A stretch of 51,082 bases of DNA from Cladosporium sp. IMV 00045 (lineage: Eukaryota; Ascomycota; Dothideomycetes; Cladosporiales; Cladosporiaceae): NCBI GenBank assembly GCA_001931905.2, contig MSJI02000175.1:1-51082 (forward strand), written 5' to 3'. Under the pieces are notes generated by a model. It was given only the letters and a program-made list of their open reading frames with translations. It ran no database searches and was not told the DNA's origin. Positions 12,296 to 23,467 of this stretch are shown one piece after another. Numbering within the stretch: the stretch's first letter is position 1; each line of letters opens with the position of its first letter. The position numbers and the translations under genes were made by a program.

Positions 12296-13155
12296 AGGCG
12301 TCTTCTACTGAAACTCTTTCTAGCATGAAGATGAAATGTTTCCGCTGTTGTATGCTGTTTTGGATGCCATAAAAGTTATTGGAGAGAGCGTGCTGGCACC
12401 GAGCTCTACTGGTGAAGTGCGAACTTTTCTCCACCCACCGGACGCAGCAAATTTGGTGGCAAGAGAGCCAACTCTGATCCTTCCTCTACTATACATACAT
12501 GGTCCGTCTATTAGCTGCAACGTCAAACGCATCATCACAAGTCCCGAACCTCTCATTCCCATTACCGAAACTCCTGATTCTGGACTTCTGACACTTGGAC
12601 TCTGGTTTTTGGGTGCCGCGAACTAAGGCTGTTGGATGTTATTATGTGGAAAAGCTACACGCTGATTATCAAGCATGCCAAAATCTGAGCTCTGCAACTG
12701 CAATCTGCAATGAATCTGGAGGATCGTGGAGGTCCAAGACTACTACCATATTCCGCTTGTCAGAGCATTGTCTGGCATAGTACTTGTCTGCCAGACAGCA
12801 CTTGTTCTTTGGGCATGCATGTAAGACGAGAGCACAGGCGTAAGCCCCACTTCGAGGTGCTGCCCTTCAGGGCTCTCTCCATTTGCATTTGTGCCCCGAG
12901 TACATTGCCGTTACGCTGTCACATGAGCGGGCACACATCAGATAGGTGACACAGGACAAAGCCACCATATGCGGCTGACCGCTTGAGCTCCAATGTGGGT
13001 GGCAGCAGATAGAGACGACTCTTGCTCAGCTTTGGAAATCTCTCGCGAAACCCTGGTAGCTATGACATGATAACAGCCTTCCAGTCTCTAGCCTTCACAA
13101 GACACACTTTTCCCAAATTGCGAAACGAGCGAGGCCTGGCCGCGCAACGCGCGAT
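12296..13155. other. Intergenic between divergent genes
   Basis: 860 bp between BMT6 and the HET-domain gene. Only short frames are present, with no domain, tRNA or repeat array that I can support. Confidence 0.5.
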
Positions 13156-15014
13156 ATGGAAGCCAGGAGACCCTACGAATATCTTGATCTTGATCCTGGA
13201 GAGATACGCTTGCTTGAAATCATACCTTGCGGGGATCGCAACGACCCTCTCCAGGTTCGACTGATCTCTGTTCCTTTACAGAGTGCACCGCCTTTCGCGG
13301 CCTTGCCACACCTACCACCCTCGGGGGACTATGTGCAAATCATCTGTAACAACGCCCATCTGGACATACCCCGAAGATTGTATGCGTCTTTGTCGAGTCT
13401 GCGAAACAAGCCGCGAGACCACACCCTTTTCTGGGTCGGAGAGATCTCTTTCGGGCGCGAAGAATTCTCAATTCCATGGAGCCATGAAATACTGCGGGCA
13501 GCTACTGAGACTTTGTTATTCAGCAGAGCAGACATGTCGGAGGCATCAAGACTATTCTTGATCGAGCTTGCGACGCTTAGCAAATTGTTCCGGGGCGCGC
13601 AAGTGTTCAACACAAAAAGTAAACAGGATCATGTCAAGCACCCTGTCGGTTCTAGCATATTTCACGGACATCCTAAAATCACCAGTAGCGGCCTGGCTCT
13701 CTATCACGAGCAATATGTATTGCTACAGGGAAGACTGTCATCGGGTGACGTTGAGCAAATTGCGTGGGATTGCATCAACGAATTTCTCAAAGATTTTCTC
13801 AGTACTGACGAAAGGTCCGAACAGCCTCATACCATGCATTGCCTTTGCAGTCGAACTGACATCTATTCCGCTTCAGGTTGTGGGTCCTGGGGGACATCGT
13901 ATGTTCCAAGATGGTGATCTTGTGTTTTAATTCGGTCGACATCTCTTGGGATGTGTTGTCGTCTGCACTAAGAGTCCATTGCTTGTATGGGCGAGACAAT
14001 TCTCTGACAGCGGAAGACCTTACAACACTGCTCACTTTTGCCGCCCTAAGGAACTCTTTGCGAAGCCACCAGGTCTCGGGTGAATCTATCTTGGTCCTCC
14101 TGCGTGGTTGCCACTTTGTCAGCGTTTCGCCGCAAGTAATCACCACAATTTCGATCTCTCGAAACAACTCAATGATCTCTCTGCAGAGATATGACGGCCG
14201 TTGGCGTGTGTTCGTGAAGGCCGCGACAGCGATAGATGAACATTTGCAAACACACGTCTCTCTGTCGCTGAAAGGTGAGCACAATTTGGTCGGCGGTGAT
14301 CCGTCGTGGTTCTTTGATTTCTCCGTACCATGCCGGCGTTTTGTGTTCAACTCGGCTCAATCTACTTTTGTGGCTTCCTCAAGGCCCTTCCGCATGATGC
14401 CTCTAACAGGGGTCAACGGCAAAAAGCTGATGAGAGGGGTCGAAGTGGACAAGATCCAATACACAGGGCAGTACCTCCCACCACGAATGCTTAGCGATCA
14501 ATACAACACATGCAACGACAACCTCGGTGTTTTCCTAGATTGGTACCGAATTGCTCTTGATCGACAGACAGCAGGACATGGCTCCTGGCAGACCTCTTGT
14601 CACACAGTCGTTGAATTCGCAGAAACCATACAAGCGAAAGCTTGTGGGCATTTGTGGGAGCCAAGTCCGCCTCGCTCGGACGCTGACACGGAAATGGATG
14701 CACTCGCCTTTCTGGAATATTTGGAGAAGGACGAAGTAACAGTGACTGATCAGCTGAGGATCTTTTGTGCAGCTTGCTTGCCATCTTTCGATAGAAAGTT
14801 TGGCGTCACGCAGGCTGGCTGGTTGTGCCTTCTTCCTCGAGATGCTGAGAAGGGCGATATGATCTGCATATTTGAGGGTAATCGCGGACCCATCGTTCTT
14901 CGCCGACCGGAAAGGTGGTTCATCAACATTGGAGAATGCTTCGTGCATGGCATCATGCATGGGGAAGCCGCGGATCTGGAGAAGGGGGAACCTGAAACCT
15001 ATGTCCTTGCTTGA
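13156..15014 (+). CDS. Divergent HET-domain (heterokaryon incompatibility-like) protein
   Basis: HET proteins trigger fungal cell death during non-self recognition, often downstream of NLRs. Two exons, 13156-13814 and 13877-15014, join over a 62-nt intron (AG/GTCCGA to TTCAG) to give 598 aa. The junction restores the HET block DERLWVLGDIVCSKMVI. The N-terminus (YEYLDLDPGEIRLLEIIPCG) and LDIPRRLYASLSSLR fit the HET fold. The C-terminus has the diagnostic tail: GDMICIFEGNRGPIVLR, then ECFVHGIMHGEA. Two usual catalytic-region motifs are degenerate: the expected SYVWGD position reads ALPHLPPSGD, and the expected WIDAICINQ position reads FWVGEISFG. It may therefore be a non-killing or regulatory paralogue. 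It converges on the NLR gene, with 175 bp between stop codons. Confidence 0.78.
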
Positions 15015-15189
15015 AATTGGTGTTAAGAGGGTAGTGTCCACTTGTTCTTGCCAGTGAGAAGCTGCCATCTGCACGAAAAGGCTATGATAATTCGACGATA
15101 GAGTCACGGTGTCATCACAATTGGACTGACATCGGCTATGAGAAGTACGAAGGAACCGCCAATGCCTAGCAAGCAAAGAAGACTTGAGT

Positions 15190-17613
15190 CTAGTCTCTCC
15201 TTTTCCGCAGGCCCATCTTGCTCAGCCCCTTGTGCAACCACTTCCTAGGCTTAGAAATTGTGATGGCCTCGTCTGGAGGCTTGCCGCAAGTGGATTCATT
15301 AGTCTGAGGCACATCGAGGGAGGGATCGAGGACACTTGGCGTAGGCGTTGAGTCGGCCTGAAGTTCAGATGCCAACGTGTTGCCGTTGGTGAGACTTTGT
15401 GACGATAGCACCGACATCAGTCGCTGCATGAGTTGCTTTGCAGTCGCCTGTCTTGACCTCTTTTGTAACTTTGCATGACGGCTCACAAACATGTCGACTA
15501 GATCTGAAATCGGCCCTCCGGATGAGAAGAATTCCGCCGTAGTGGGGGAAGTGCTGATCTGTGCGAGCAATGCTTTGCATATCATCTCATCTGTATCCAC
15601 TGAAGCTGGCAACCACAAGCTTAGTTGACGGCTCACTTCTGGCTTTGACAAGAACTCTCGGACGGTTCGGTGCAAGAAGTTCACCTTCTGGCTGTAGAGC
15701 GTACTGCCTGCTAGTGCTTCGTATTTCTCGGGCAGCGATTGATGTTGTATTTCGAGTAAGCCTTTGCAGTCCACGTTCAGTCGCGCTTGAATCTCTTTGC
15801 GGCGTCGGTTGTTGCTTTGCATCGTGGCTTGTTCGACATCACGAGCTTTGTCGAGCTCAGATGAGCCTTCAGTAATGTATCAGCATGCGATCAAAGGAAG
15901 CAGATCCACGGCATCAAGCGTTATGAGGAACATGGCAGCTGATCGTTGGCGATAAAATTTGTGGATACGAGCCGACAGAATGTGGTGGAAATACTCTTCA
16001 AGACCTTTGGGTAGGTCATGAAGTCTCCGCCGCATTTGATCAAGAGTATCTCGGTTTCTCAATCCCTCCTTGAGATCATTGAGTACCAGATGTACCCATA
16101 GAAAAACTCCCTTAGCATGCAAGACAATCTCTTGGACCAAGTCGATTCTCGCGATACCTCGGTCATCCATGTCCTGGTAGTTGGGATCACCTTCAAGGGT
16201 GTCGCGAACATAAGCGCTGATGTCGGCGTCGTTGAAATGTTCCATATACAATTTGTCTCCGGTCTCCTCCCAAGCCTGGATGAAAGCGTTCTCTGGTCGG
16301 CTCGACGCGCAAATCTTCACATGTCGAATATCCGTGAAGATCTTCGGGAGCCGCAGTATATCATCTGAATCACCATCATACTCGTCGAGGCCATCAACAT
16401 ACAAGCAAAGGTATCTTCCAGACACGGCAATCGATTCGCACGCAATTTGCATCCTCCGCACAAGGTCTGAGTAGCTGGTCGACACCTCGAGCCCATTGAA
16501 GTCATAGGCTTTACCGGGGGTGTGAGAAGCATCCGTACCGTGAACAGACCACAGGTCACGATACAAGGACTTGATAAGATCGGGTTGCTGCCTCAAGATC
16601 TGGAAGAGCAGCGTGCGAAGCAAGCCCTCTCTCGTTCGAAGCAGCGGGATCTTGCCGACCTCCCAGAAGAAGTACGCTCCGATCAAAAGTTCATTCCCTC
16701 CAGCCCAGGTTTCCAATGCTTTGAGGGTCTCGGGATCCTGGTAAAGGAACTTCATCAATGTGCTCTTTCCGCTTCCTGGCTTGCCTGTAATCCAGTAGAG
16801 CTTGGAGTCTGACATGAGCCAAGGGTGGAAGTTTGATGGTGCTCGACCTTTTGTTGAGTTCTGCTGATCACTTTCGTGCATCCAGAGATATGACTTCCTG
16901 TGAGCAGGCCTTTGCTCAAGCTGCTGCAACCGGCGGTCGATGTCTTTGAACCGCAGCTGTTCGAGAACGTCGGCCTCTACCATGTAGTCATGGCCTTTGT
17001 GAGCAAGACCACTGCCTGTCTTCAGCCTCCGAATGACTTTCGAATGGTCTGAGGTGCTATTTTCGGCGTGTCGAAGTTCCTCGATTGCTTCCTGCAAACC
17101 TCTCAGGTTGGCAGAACGATCTGCTCCAAGGTCCTGAAGAAGTACTTCAAGCTTGGAGAGCTTCTGGATCAGCTCAATGTGATTGCTTCTTACAATGAAG
17201 GGCTGCGCTCTCAAGCTGATCTGATCAAGTTTGGCTTGAAGCTCTTGAAGTCCGGCATAATGCCATTCGCTCTTCACAGCTCGCACAAAAATGTCGAGTG
17301 AGACCTTGCCGCTAGCCTGGTCCGAATGGCAGCCTTGAAGCACTTTCAGCATGCGCTCCGCAATCTCTCGCCCTTGGCGACATAGCTCCCAAAGGTCGTG
17401 GTCACCTTGAGATGCTTTGACCGGGTCGATCGCAATCCTTGGTTGCAGATCCTCCAGGAAGCCCTTGAGTCCCAGAGTCTGCTTCTTGATATCGAGATAG
17501 TCGCATCTGGCACCTTCCGTAGCTATCTGTCGGGTAGTCGAGATGAGCTTCGAAGTGAAATCCACGAACTGGATGACAGTGCCTGCCAGGCTGAATGCTG
17601 TCAAAGGATCCAT
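15190..17613 (-). pseudogene. NACHT/STAND NLR-like NTPase, interrupted by an in-frame TGA
   Basis: STAND NTPases of this kind are fungal NOD-like receptors. The start MDPLTAFSLAGTVIQFVDF is the standard N-terminus of a large fungal NLR family. A helical N-terminal domain (1-200) and a coiled-coil linker follow. The NACHT core has Walker A GKPGSGKST near residue 276, Walker B LCLYVDGLDEY near 405, the sensor-like CASSRPE, and a helical region ending in LLPLIAC. Codon 578 (15882-15880) is TGA. The same frame then continues without a shift for 229 more codons of family-like sequence, including CKGLLEI and VNFLHRTVREFLS. Homologues usually have Trp where the stop falls. No splice sites remove it. 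The full frame would be 807 aa; as read, it gives 577 aa. There are no WD, ankyrin or TPR repeats after the core. Confidence 0.82.
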
Positions 17614-18398
17614 GCGTAGGCATTGAGATCTGCCAAAGAAGCTCAGCGCGTAGTTTGACTTGGAACCAAGAGCAAAGAAAACGAGGAGATGTTGTGATGC
17701 AGCTGACGCTACAGAGCCAAAGCTGAAGCTACAGCTGCATGCAACATATATTGGCTGCATATAAATCGAGGCAACCACTCATTTGCGGCGAGCGGTAGAT
17801 TGCCAGAAGCTGCAGTCAGCAAAGTCGACACTCAGCTCAGTGCCCCGGTGTCACCACTTTGTATCAGCCTTGACATACCGTGATAGGTCGCCACAACTGT
17901 TGCACTCACGGCGCTACTGACCGGTGTACAGTCTGAGCCAGTTCCGATGGCCGTCAGTATGCCACATGATCTTACCGCTCATGCGAAGATTACAAAATCA
18001 AGGAGAATTGGCACTGACACTGGTCGATCGAACTGTCTTGAGGCAATCTGCGGTGTCATTAAGGAAAGTTTAGTATCATCATATGACAGCATATCATGCT
18101 CGAGGAGATTCAAGCGCCCTGCTACTGATATATACTTGAAAAATAAAGCAGTACGTCGTCATTTTGAGAAGTTTAAGCTTCCCCGTACGCTCAGTATGTT
18201 CGAATGATCAAGAGCTTGTCAAGGTAGCAGTGATATTGCGGGCGTCATATGAATTTAGATAGTTTGGACGATGATGAACAATTCAAAAACGTTAAAGTTG
18301 AATGTCTAACAGCAACTCTGCGAAGTGCTCCTTTTAAGTTCTCAGCTGAGACCAAATCGCTCGTTTGCCATTGATGCACGATCATCACGACACGGTAC
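17614..18398. other. Intergenic, NLR promoter region
   Basis: 785 bp upstream of the NLR gene and downstream of the membrane protein gene. On the minus strand, a CCAAT box (about 17750-17754) next to TATA-like sequence lies about 140 bp before the NLR ATG. It is AT-rich at 18100-18350. I see no gene. Confidence 0.45.
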
Positions 18399-20318
18399 TC
18401 ATCTGTCGCCGTCGGGAAATATCAACTTGAGAGCCCCAGAATCGATTCTGAACATTGGATACGGTCCCGTCCCTGCACTCTTGTCGAATTCGGCATTTGT
18501 TTCAAACTGGTTCGACTGAAGGTCACCCGTAGTATCGTGACCAGCATCTCGGCCAGCGTCATAAGCTCCCAGGCACATGCTAGGGATATCCGCAAAATCG
18601 AGTCGAGAGATGCCTTTCCACAGCCGGCTATATAGACTCACAGCGAGCACGCCAATCAACGCCACAATGTGGATCGTCATGGTGGCCACGATGAATGGCC
18701 GATCGCCTATGGCTACTGTCGCTTGCTGTGTAGTCGCTGTGTCTTTTCGAGCTCCTTGGTCTAAAGCCATGCTTGTTGAAGACAGCTGGATCATGATATC
18801 GTCTGTAGCAGCCAGTAGGGATTGCTCTACTGCGCGTAGCACGAGCTCTGGGGTGACTGGGGAGCTTTCCCGAAGCGAGAGAGTCGTGATGCTCTTATTG
18901 AACGCATTTCCGACAGAGGACGAGTAAAGGGTAGTCTCCACCTTGGTGATATCCACGATATTCTTTAGTATCTTTTCTCGCAAAGCCCCTCGGGGTTCGA
19001 TCTCATCAGTCCGCTCGATCGGCTTCACGATGATGGTCCTGTTGGTTTCATGGACAGTTATGTTGAAGACTTGCGGAGTAAAAGTAAACTCGCACTGCAC
19101 TGTGTCGAGATTAGAGTACGCCTGCCCTGCCGCAAAGGCCAAAAAGTGCCCCGGGATGTACATGTTGTTTGTTCCTCCGATGCTGACGATTTTTTCCCCG
19201 GATCCAAACGAGAGTTGAGCGTATCCGTCATGTCCGTCGCCTTCCTTCAGAGCTCCAAGTTTCAGTAGCTCAGCCCGTGTAAGGGTACGCCCATATGAGT
19301 AGTTCGAGTTCGGAAGCCAGCCATGTGCACGGAACAAGTTTGGCGCGAATGGGCCGGTTTTGACCTCTTGACGCCCCAATACCCACAATGAAGAGCTGTT
19401 ATATGAGCATTTTGTGCTAGTGAGATAGCCTGGTTCCTGAAAGTAATACATCATGAGATTCTGCAAACGACTAGTGTGACTAGTTGGCCATCCTGCTGAA
19501 GCGCCAACGCCGTATGACCGTCCGAAATATGAGTAGCCAGTGGTATCAGCTTTGGTATGATTCCTTGGGCGTCCGTTGGCGGTGATTGCTGATCCAATGG
19601 AGTCAAGTAAAGCTCCTGGGGTATATATCCCAGGACAAAATGTGGATGAGCCGAAGTTGTCTGCTGAATGGGCACTTTGTGGGCAATCCTGTTCGGGTGA
19701 GCCAGTGTAGCTTTTTACTAGTGGCCAGGCTCCAATCCCACCGTTCATGACAACAATGGGCATAGTCGAAAATTTTGTCGCTACTTGTGGCGTGAGGGCA
19801 CCGGTCCATAACCAGGAAGGTAGAAGTGTCACGGTGAACCACAACATGCCGATGAGAAGATTGCGCCATGGCAAATTCCATTCTAGACGGCCCTGGGATG
19901 CTGCTGTCCATAGTCGTGCTGTTACCAGAGGAAGCGGTTTGCGCTGTAAGTAGGATCGAACCCATAAGTTGAGTGTTGTACATAAGCCATAGATCCAAGG
20001 AGCCGACAATATTGTCGTCAGTACATGAATAACAACTTGTGTCTGCGCCCGATAGTTGGTGGCCCAGTGATAGAGTTGACCCGACGAGCTATATGTGCGA
20101 AAACTGAGCACTGCGACCAGGATACTGATAGTTGTAGGCAAGCTGATCATGAGTAACGACGAATACTTTTTGATGGCAAGCATTGTATCAGGATCGCCCT
20201 CGCTTCGATCCTGGCGGGTAATCTCTTCAGAGCGGATAAGCAAAGAATTTGGTTTTGGTTCAACATTGCTCTCGTTCTCCAGATCAACGCGGTCGGTGCG
20301 TGGAGCCATTTGAGCCAT
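18399..20318 (-). CDS. Multi-pass membrane protein with large glycosylated ectodomain, unknown function
   Basis: A 639-aa single-exon protein. A charged N-terminus (1-50) precedes three hydrophobic helices: LLMISLPTTISILVAVLSF (about 55-75), a second around IHVLTTILSAPWIYGLCTTL (about 97-120) and LLIGMLWFTVTLLPSWLW (about 155-173). A roughly 390-residue domain follows, rich in Ser, Tyr and Asn-x-Ser/Thr sites. A fourth helix (VATMTIHIVALIGVLAVSLY, about 572-592) leads to a short cytoplasmic tail. The layout resembles a common uncharacterised fungal membrane family, but I recognise no named domain. The topology, a long extracellular or lumenal loop between helices 3 and 4, is inferred. It lies upstream of the NLR gene on the same strand. 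A role as a surface sensor is speculative. Confidence 0.75.
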   Translation of the reverse strand: MAQMAPRTDRVDLENESNVEPKPNSLLIRSEEITRQDRSEGDPDTMLAIKKYSSLLMISLPTTISILVAVLSFRTYSSSGQLYHWATNYRAQTQVVIHVLTTILSAPWIYGLCTTLNLWVRSYLQRKPLPLVTARLWTAASQGRLEWNLPWRNLLIGMLWFTVTLLPSWLWTGALTPQVATKFSTMPIVVMNGGIGAWPLVKSYTGSPEQDCPQSAHSADNFGSSTFCPGIYTPGALLDSIGSAITANGRPRNHTKADTTGYSYFGRSYGVGASAGWPTSHTSRLQNLMMYYFQEPGYLTSTKCSYNSSSLWVLGRQEVKTGPFAPNLFRAHGWLPNSNYSYGRTLTRAELLKLGALKEGDGHDGYAQLSFGSGEKIVSIGGTNNMYIPGHFLAFAAGQAYSNLDTVQCEFTFTPQVFNITVHETNRTIIVKPIERTDEIEPRGALREKILKNIVDITKVETTLYSSSVGNAFNKSITTLSLRESSPVTPELVLRAVEQSLLAATDDIMIQLSSTSMALDQGARKDTATTQQATVAIGDRPFIVATMTIHIVALIGVLAVSLYSRLWKGISRLDFADIPSMCLGAYDAGRDAGHDTTGDLQSNQFETNAEFDKSAGTGPYPMFRIDSGALKLIFPDGDR

Positions 20319-21789
20319 GTCTTCGAACGCAAATAGAACCTGTGTGCCAAAGGTCGTTCACCTGGCTTAAGTCTCTCTCACTCGGTGAGGATAAGTGTTT
20401 CTGCGTCTACCTGGTCTTTCGTTTTGGCTGGGTGGAGACGAAGCGGCCGTTTTACCAGTAGGTTCTACGCATGGAGGGCGGATTGAACCCTTTAAGATAA
20501 CCCAGAAGACCAATGCCATAGCCTAATCACAAGCATCCGACCCGTCTATCTCTTCGAAGCTTATTGGCAGGATCGTTATCCACTTAGCGTGGCACCAGAG
20601 ATTAGAGGCTACGCCAGCCGCGGCGGCAGCTTGCAGAATCCGTGGCAGTGGGCTGCTGTAGGTCGATTAAGGGATCAGCGAAGACATTGCAGCCATGGTC
20701 TTGGCTCTGTACAGTAATGCCACCACAATTTCCATTCTTCTTCTCGGAAGGGCAACGAAATTGGTAACATTGTCCGAGTCGAATGCAACGGACTAATCGT
20801 ACTTGTTGGGCTGATACAGCCTATGTGTTTGACATGGGAGGCTACACCCCACTTCTCCACTCATGTACTACGCCGATATATTGGGAAGTACGATGGATCG
20901 TCGTGCATGCCTAGTCACACGGCTCAGCCGCTCAGGGTTGTCAATGTGCTCGCTCAGCCTCCAGCTTCACGCTTGTAACTCTAAGCCACGATTGTCGTAC
21001 TCAGACTCGTGCAGGTGCATTCTTGCAAGGCATTCGAAGTATGCTTTTCTTGAAAAATGGCCGTTCTGCCAGCAGGCTCATGACTGAGAAAATTTGGGTC
21101 ACGACAAATGCATGAGTAAGCACGTCGGTCTCCATGGATGTCTCTTGTAGCAAAGAAGCCTGTCGCCCGATGAATGGAACGGAAAAGTACGAGGGCATTG
21201 AGGTCGTTGAGTGGCTGCCGTCGAAAGTCCAATTCAGAAGTACCTCGCCAGCCATACAGAAATGCTTTTGTGGAAGTGTATCCCAAGTAAGGAAAATGAG
21301 ATGGCCGAGAAGGGTATCCAAAACAAGGAATTGACCTACAAGTATTGGAACGAGAGTAACTGAATGTTCAATAGATCTCGCGCTGTGTAAAGGGTCAATT
21401 GACAGAAGTTACGGATGGTTAGTTCAGCAGATCTTTAGGTCTAATGCATCATTCACCTGACAAAAAGCAACGGTGTACATAATCGACCTATGTTGCATGG
21501 TGTCCAGGGGTGTGTTAAACTAGCATGATATTGATCAGCATTTCCAGGTCAACTCCAATAGATACATTGTTGCATAGCCTGGTTTCTAGATCAGCCAGTT
21601 GAATTGCCAATCTACTCTGTAGCCGTCTACTCAAAGCCAGTCGAATGGCTGGTCAGCTCCCGTCAGCTCTAAATTCGACCACCCGCCCTCCTCACACGAT
21701 CTTTTAACAGCCACCTGCATCTCCCCACTACCACGACCAAAACCCCATCACAAAAGCTTCTTGAACAGCTAACATGCTCGAGAGATTGC
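20319..21789. other. Intergenic, no supported gene
   Basis: 1.47 kb between two minus-strand genes. Overlapping frames on the minus strand at 20981-21321 have no start, domain or splice pattern I can defend, though a decayed gene is possible. Confidence 0.45.
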
Positions 21790-22401
21790 TCAGTTCCACT
21801 TCTGAGCAGCTACCTGTAAGTCTCCATTGCCGTAAGCTGCTGCAAGACTGGCCACCTTCTTGTTCTTGACGCAGTTCTTCAGTCCCCAGGTAACACCACG
21901 TGCTACATGCTTGCAATAGCTGGCGGTACGAGGTTTGCCGTGGCCGTAGATATGGGCGATTCCATGGTGGCAGAAGGTAGTCTGTGCAGTCCCAGGCACA
22001 CCAGGTAGTTCTCCACCAAGCCTGCACATCGTGTTACCAAGCTTTCTGAGATAGTTGCGGCATGACCTGATGCCTCTGAGGGGCGTGGGAACAAAATAAC
22101 GAGGCCGGCATTGGTTCGGGAACCGGGCGCTCGCGGCGGTCGTGAACGTGTCGAATTGAGCCTCGTAAGCTTCGAGTTCTTCGTCGTCGTCCTCAAGGCC
22201 ATGCTTAAAGGCAAAGTCGGGATCTTCTAGGTCCGCAGTAGTCAATCCCAGGGATTCCAGGGATGGGAGGCCTTTACCTGGAATGAGTTCGGAGCCTACG
22301 TCGCTGTCGTCTCTTTCGACCAAGGATTCGATGTCGTCTGAGCCCGGAGTGGCAGCAGACATAGCTGCTATAGCAAACATAGCAAGGGCGAATAGTTTCA
22401 T
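21790..22401 (-). CDS. Small secreted cysteine-containing protein (effector candidate)
   Basis: A 203-aa single-exon protein with a clear signal peptide (MKLFALAMFAIAAMSAATPG) and an acidic propeptide-like segment that includes a Glu-Arg site (LVERDD). The mature C-terminal domain, residues about 90-203, has six cysteines within CRPRYF, SCRNYL, MCRLGG, FCHHGI, YCKHVA and NCVKNK, enough for three disulfides. It ends with AAYGNGDLQV, a phrase I associate with small secreted fungal proteins. No named domain is recognised. A TATAAGAG element lies 92 bp before the ATG. Function is unknown; secretion, small size, cysteine content and the accessory setting make it an effector candidate, by inference only. 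Confidence 0.8.
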   Translation of the reverse strand: MKLFALAMFAIAAMSAATPGSDDIESLVERDDSDVGSELIPGKGLPSLESLGLTTADLEDPDFAFKHGLEDDDEELEAYEAQFDTFTTAASARFPNQCRPRYFVPTPLRGIRSCRNYLRKLGNTMCRLGGELPGVPGTAQTTFCHHGIAHIYGHGKPRTASYCKHVARGVTWGLKNCVKNKKVASLAAAYGNGDLQVAAQKWN

Positions 22402-23467
22402 GATGTTGATGTCTTGTCGTTGTTATCGGATGATGGAATTGGAAGATGTGTTTTTTGTGATGAGGCAGCAAAAATGTAGTGTCCGGGATGCTCTCTTATA
22501 GACATCTGGACTGAGCAACTTGTCTTAGGTGGCGGAGACCACCTGCTGTCACATTGGGTATTCCGATGATTCGAAATGACGGCCCCGTAAACCTCGCATT
22601 CCATAAGATGTGAGCAGTGCTGTAAGTTGATTGATAGTAGGACAGGAGACGTGACAGGAAAAGAAACAGCGAAGCGAAGGAAGTCCCCGTGAAAGCCTGA
22701 GGCAGAAGCTCTCGACCGTTCCTAGTCGGCCTCCTCCTTCTTGCTCCAAGGCAATCCAGACTGCCTTGACTGCTTCTTTGCCGAGAGTCGACTTCACGTG
22801 CTTCTCCTCGAGAAGGCGTCTGTGCAAGTCTACGAGAAGGCTGGTCATTGGCTACTCGGCTATGCCAGTGTTCACCAGCGCAGCAAGCATGTGTTGTTCC
22901 CAACAAGAACAGGGATATGCCTGCTGCGAGCCGCGCCAGGAGATGATATACTACCACCGTACAGCCATCCTATTTTGATTTCAGAAGTCAGTCTCCAAGC
23001 GCCACGGAGATTCTACAAAAGGGTCAACACTCGCTCGACGTTCTTTACGTGGGCAGATGTTTTGCTTGTTCGCATACTCCAATTGCTCGAATATACAATA
23101 AATGGGTCAAGCTTGTGTACTGGTGGCCCTGATAGAGACCGGATTTATGGTGCTACAATGATGCACAGGAGCTTTGCCCCAAAGCTCATAACCCGACTAA
23201 TCTATATCTGCGTCTAAGAATCCTTCAATGCACGCATGGCGGAGCTTGTCCAATTAGACGATTCTCCGTCCCTCATATCAGACACCGGTTGCACCTCAGC
23301 TGAATGGATGCATCTTGGCACTTTCTTCGGAAATACACAGCCCCGGCGAGCCCTCCTAGGAAATGTTAATACGATCCCATGGACTGTTGCCAATTTCTTG
23401 CATCGGCAGAGCCCCTCTGCGCCCCTCCGCAGCGTCATTGACATTGTACCTCAGCTTGTCTTCCAGC
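22402..23467. other. Divergent intergenic region, no supported gene
   Basis: About 1.07 kb between the secreted-protein gene and the lectin gene. A minus-strand frame at 22549-22848 contains protein-like phrases (LHRRLLEEKHVKSTLGKEA), but it has no recognisable family and could be a relic. Confidence 0.4.
22493..22500 (-). promoter_or_regulatory. TATA box of the small secreted protein gene
   Basis: Minus-strand TATAAGAG, 92 bp upstream of the ATG at 22401, a normal distance for a TATA-driven fungal gene. Confidence 0.5.

Noticed and set aside
20981..21321. Overlapping minus-strand frames that might be a small gene
   Set aside because: The two frames overlap and neither has a recognisable domain, a signal peptide or splice sites that join them sensibly.
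22549..22848. Minus-strand frame with protein-like phrases (LLEEKHVKSTLGKEA)
   Set aside because: No family recognised, no good start, and it ends without a domain boundary; kept only as a possible relic.
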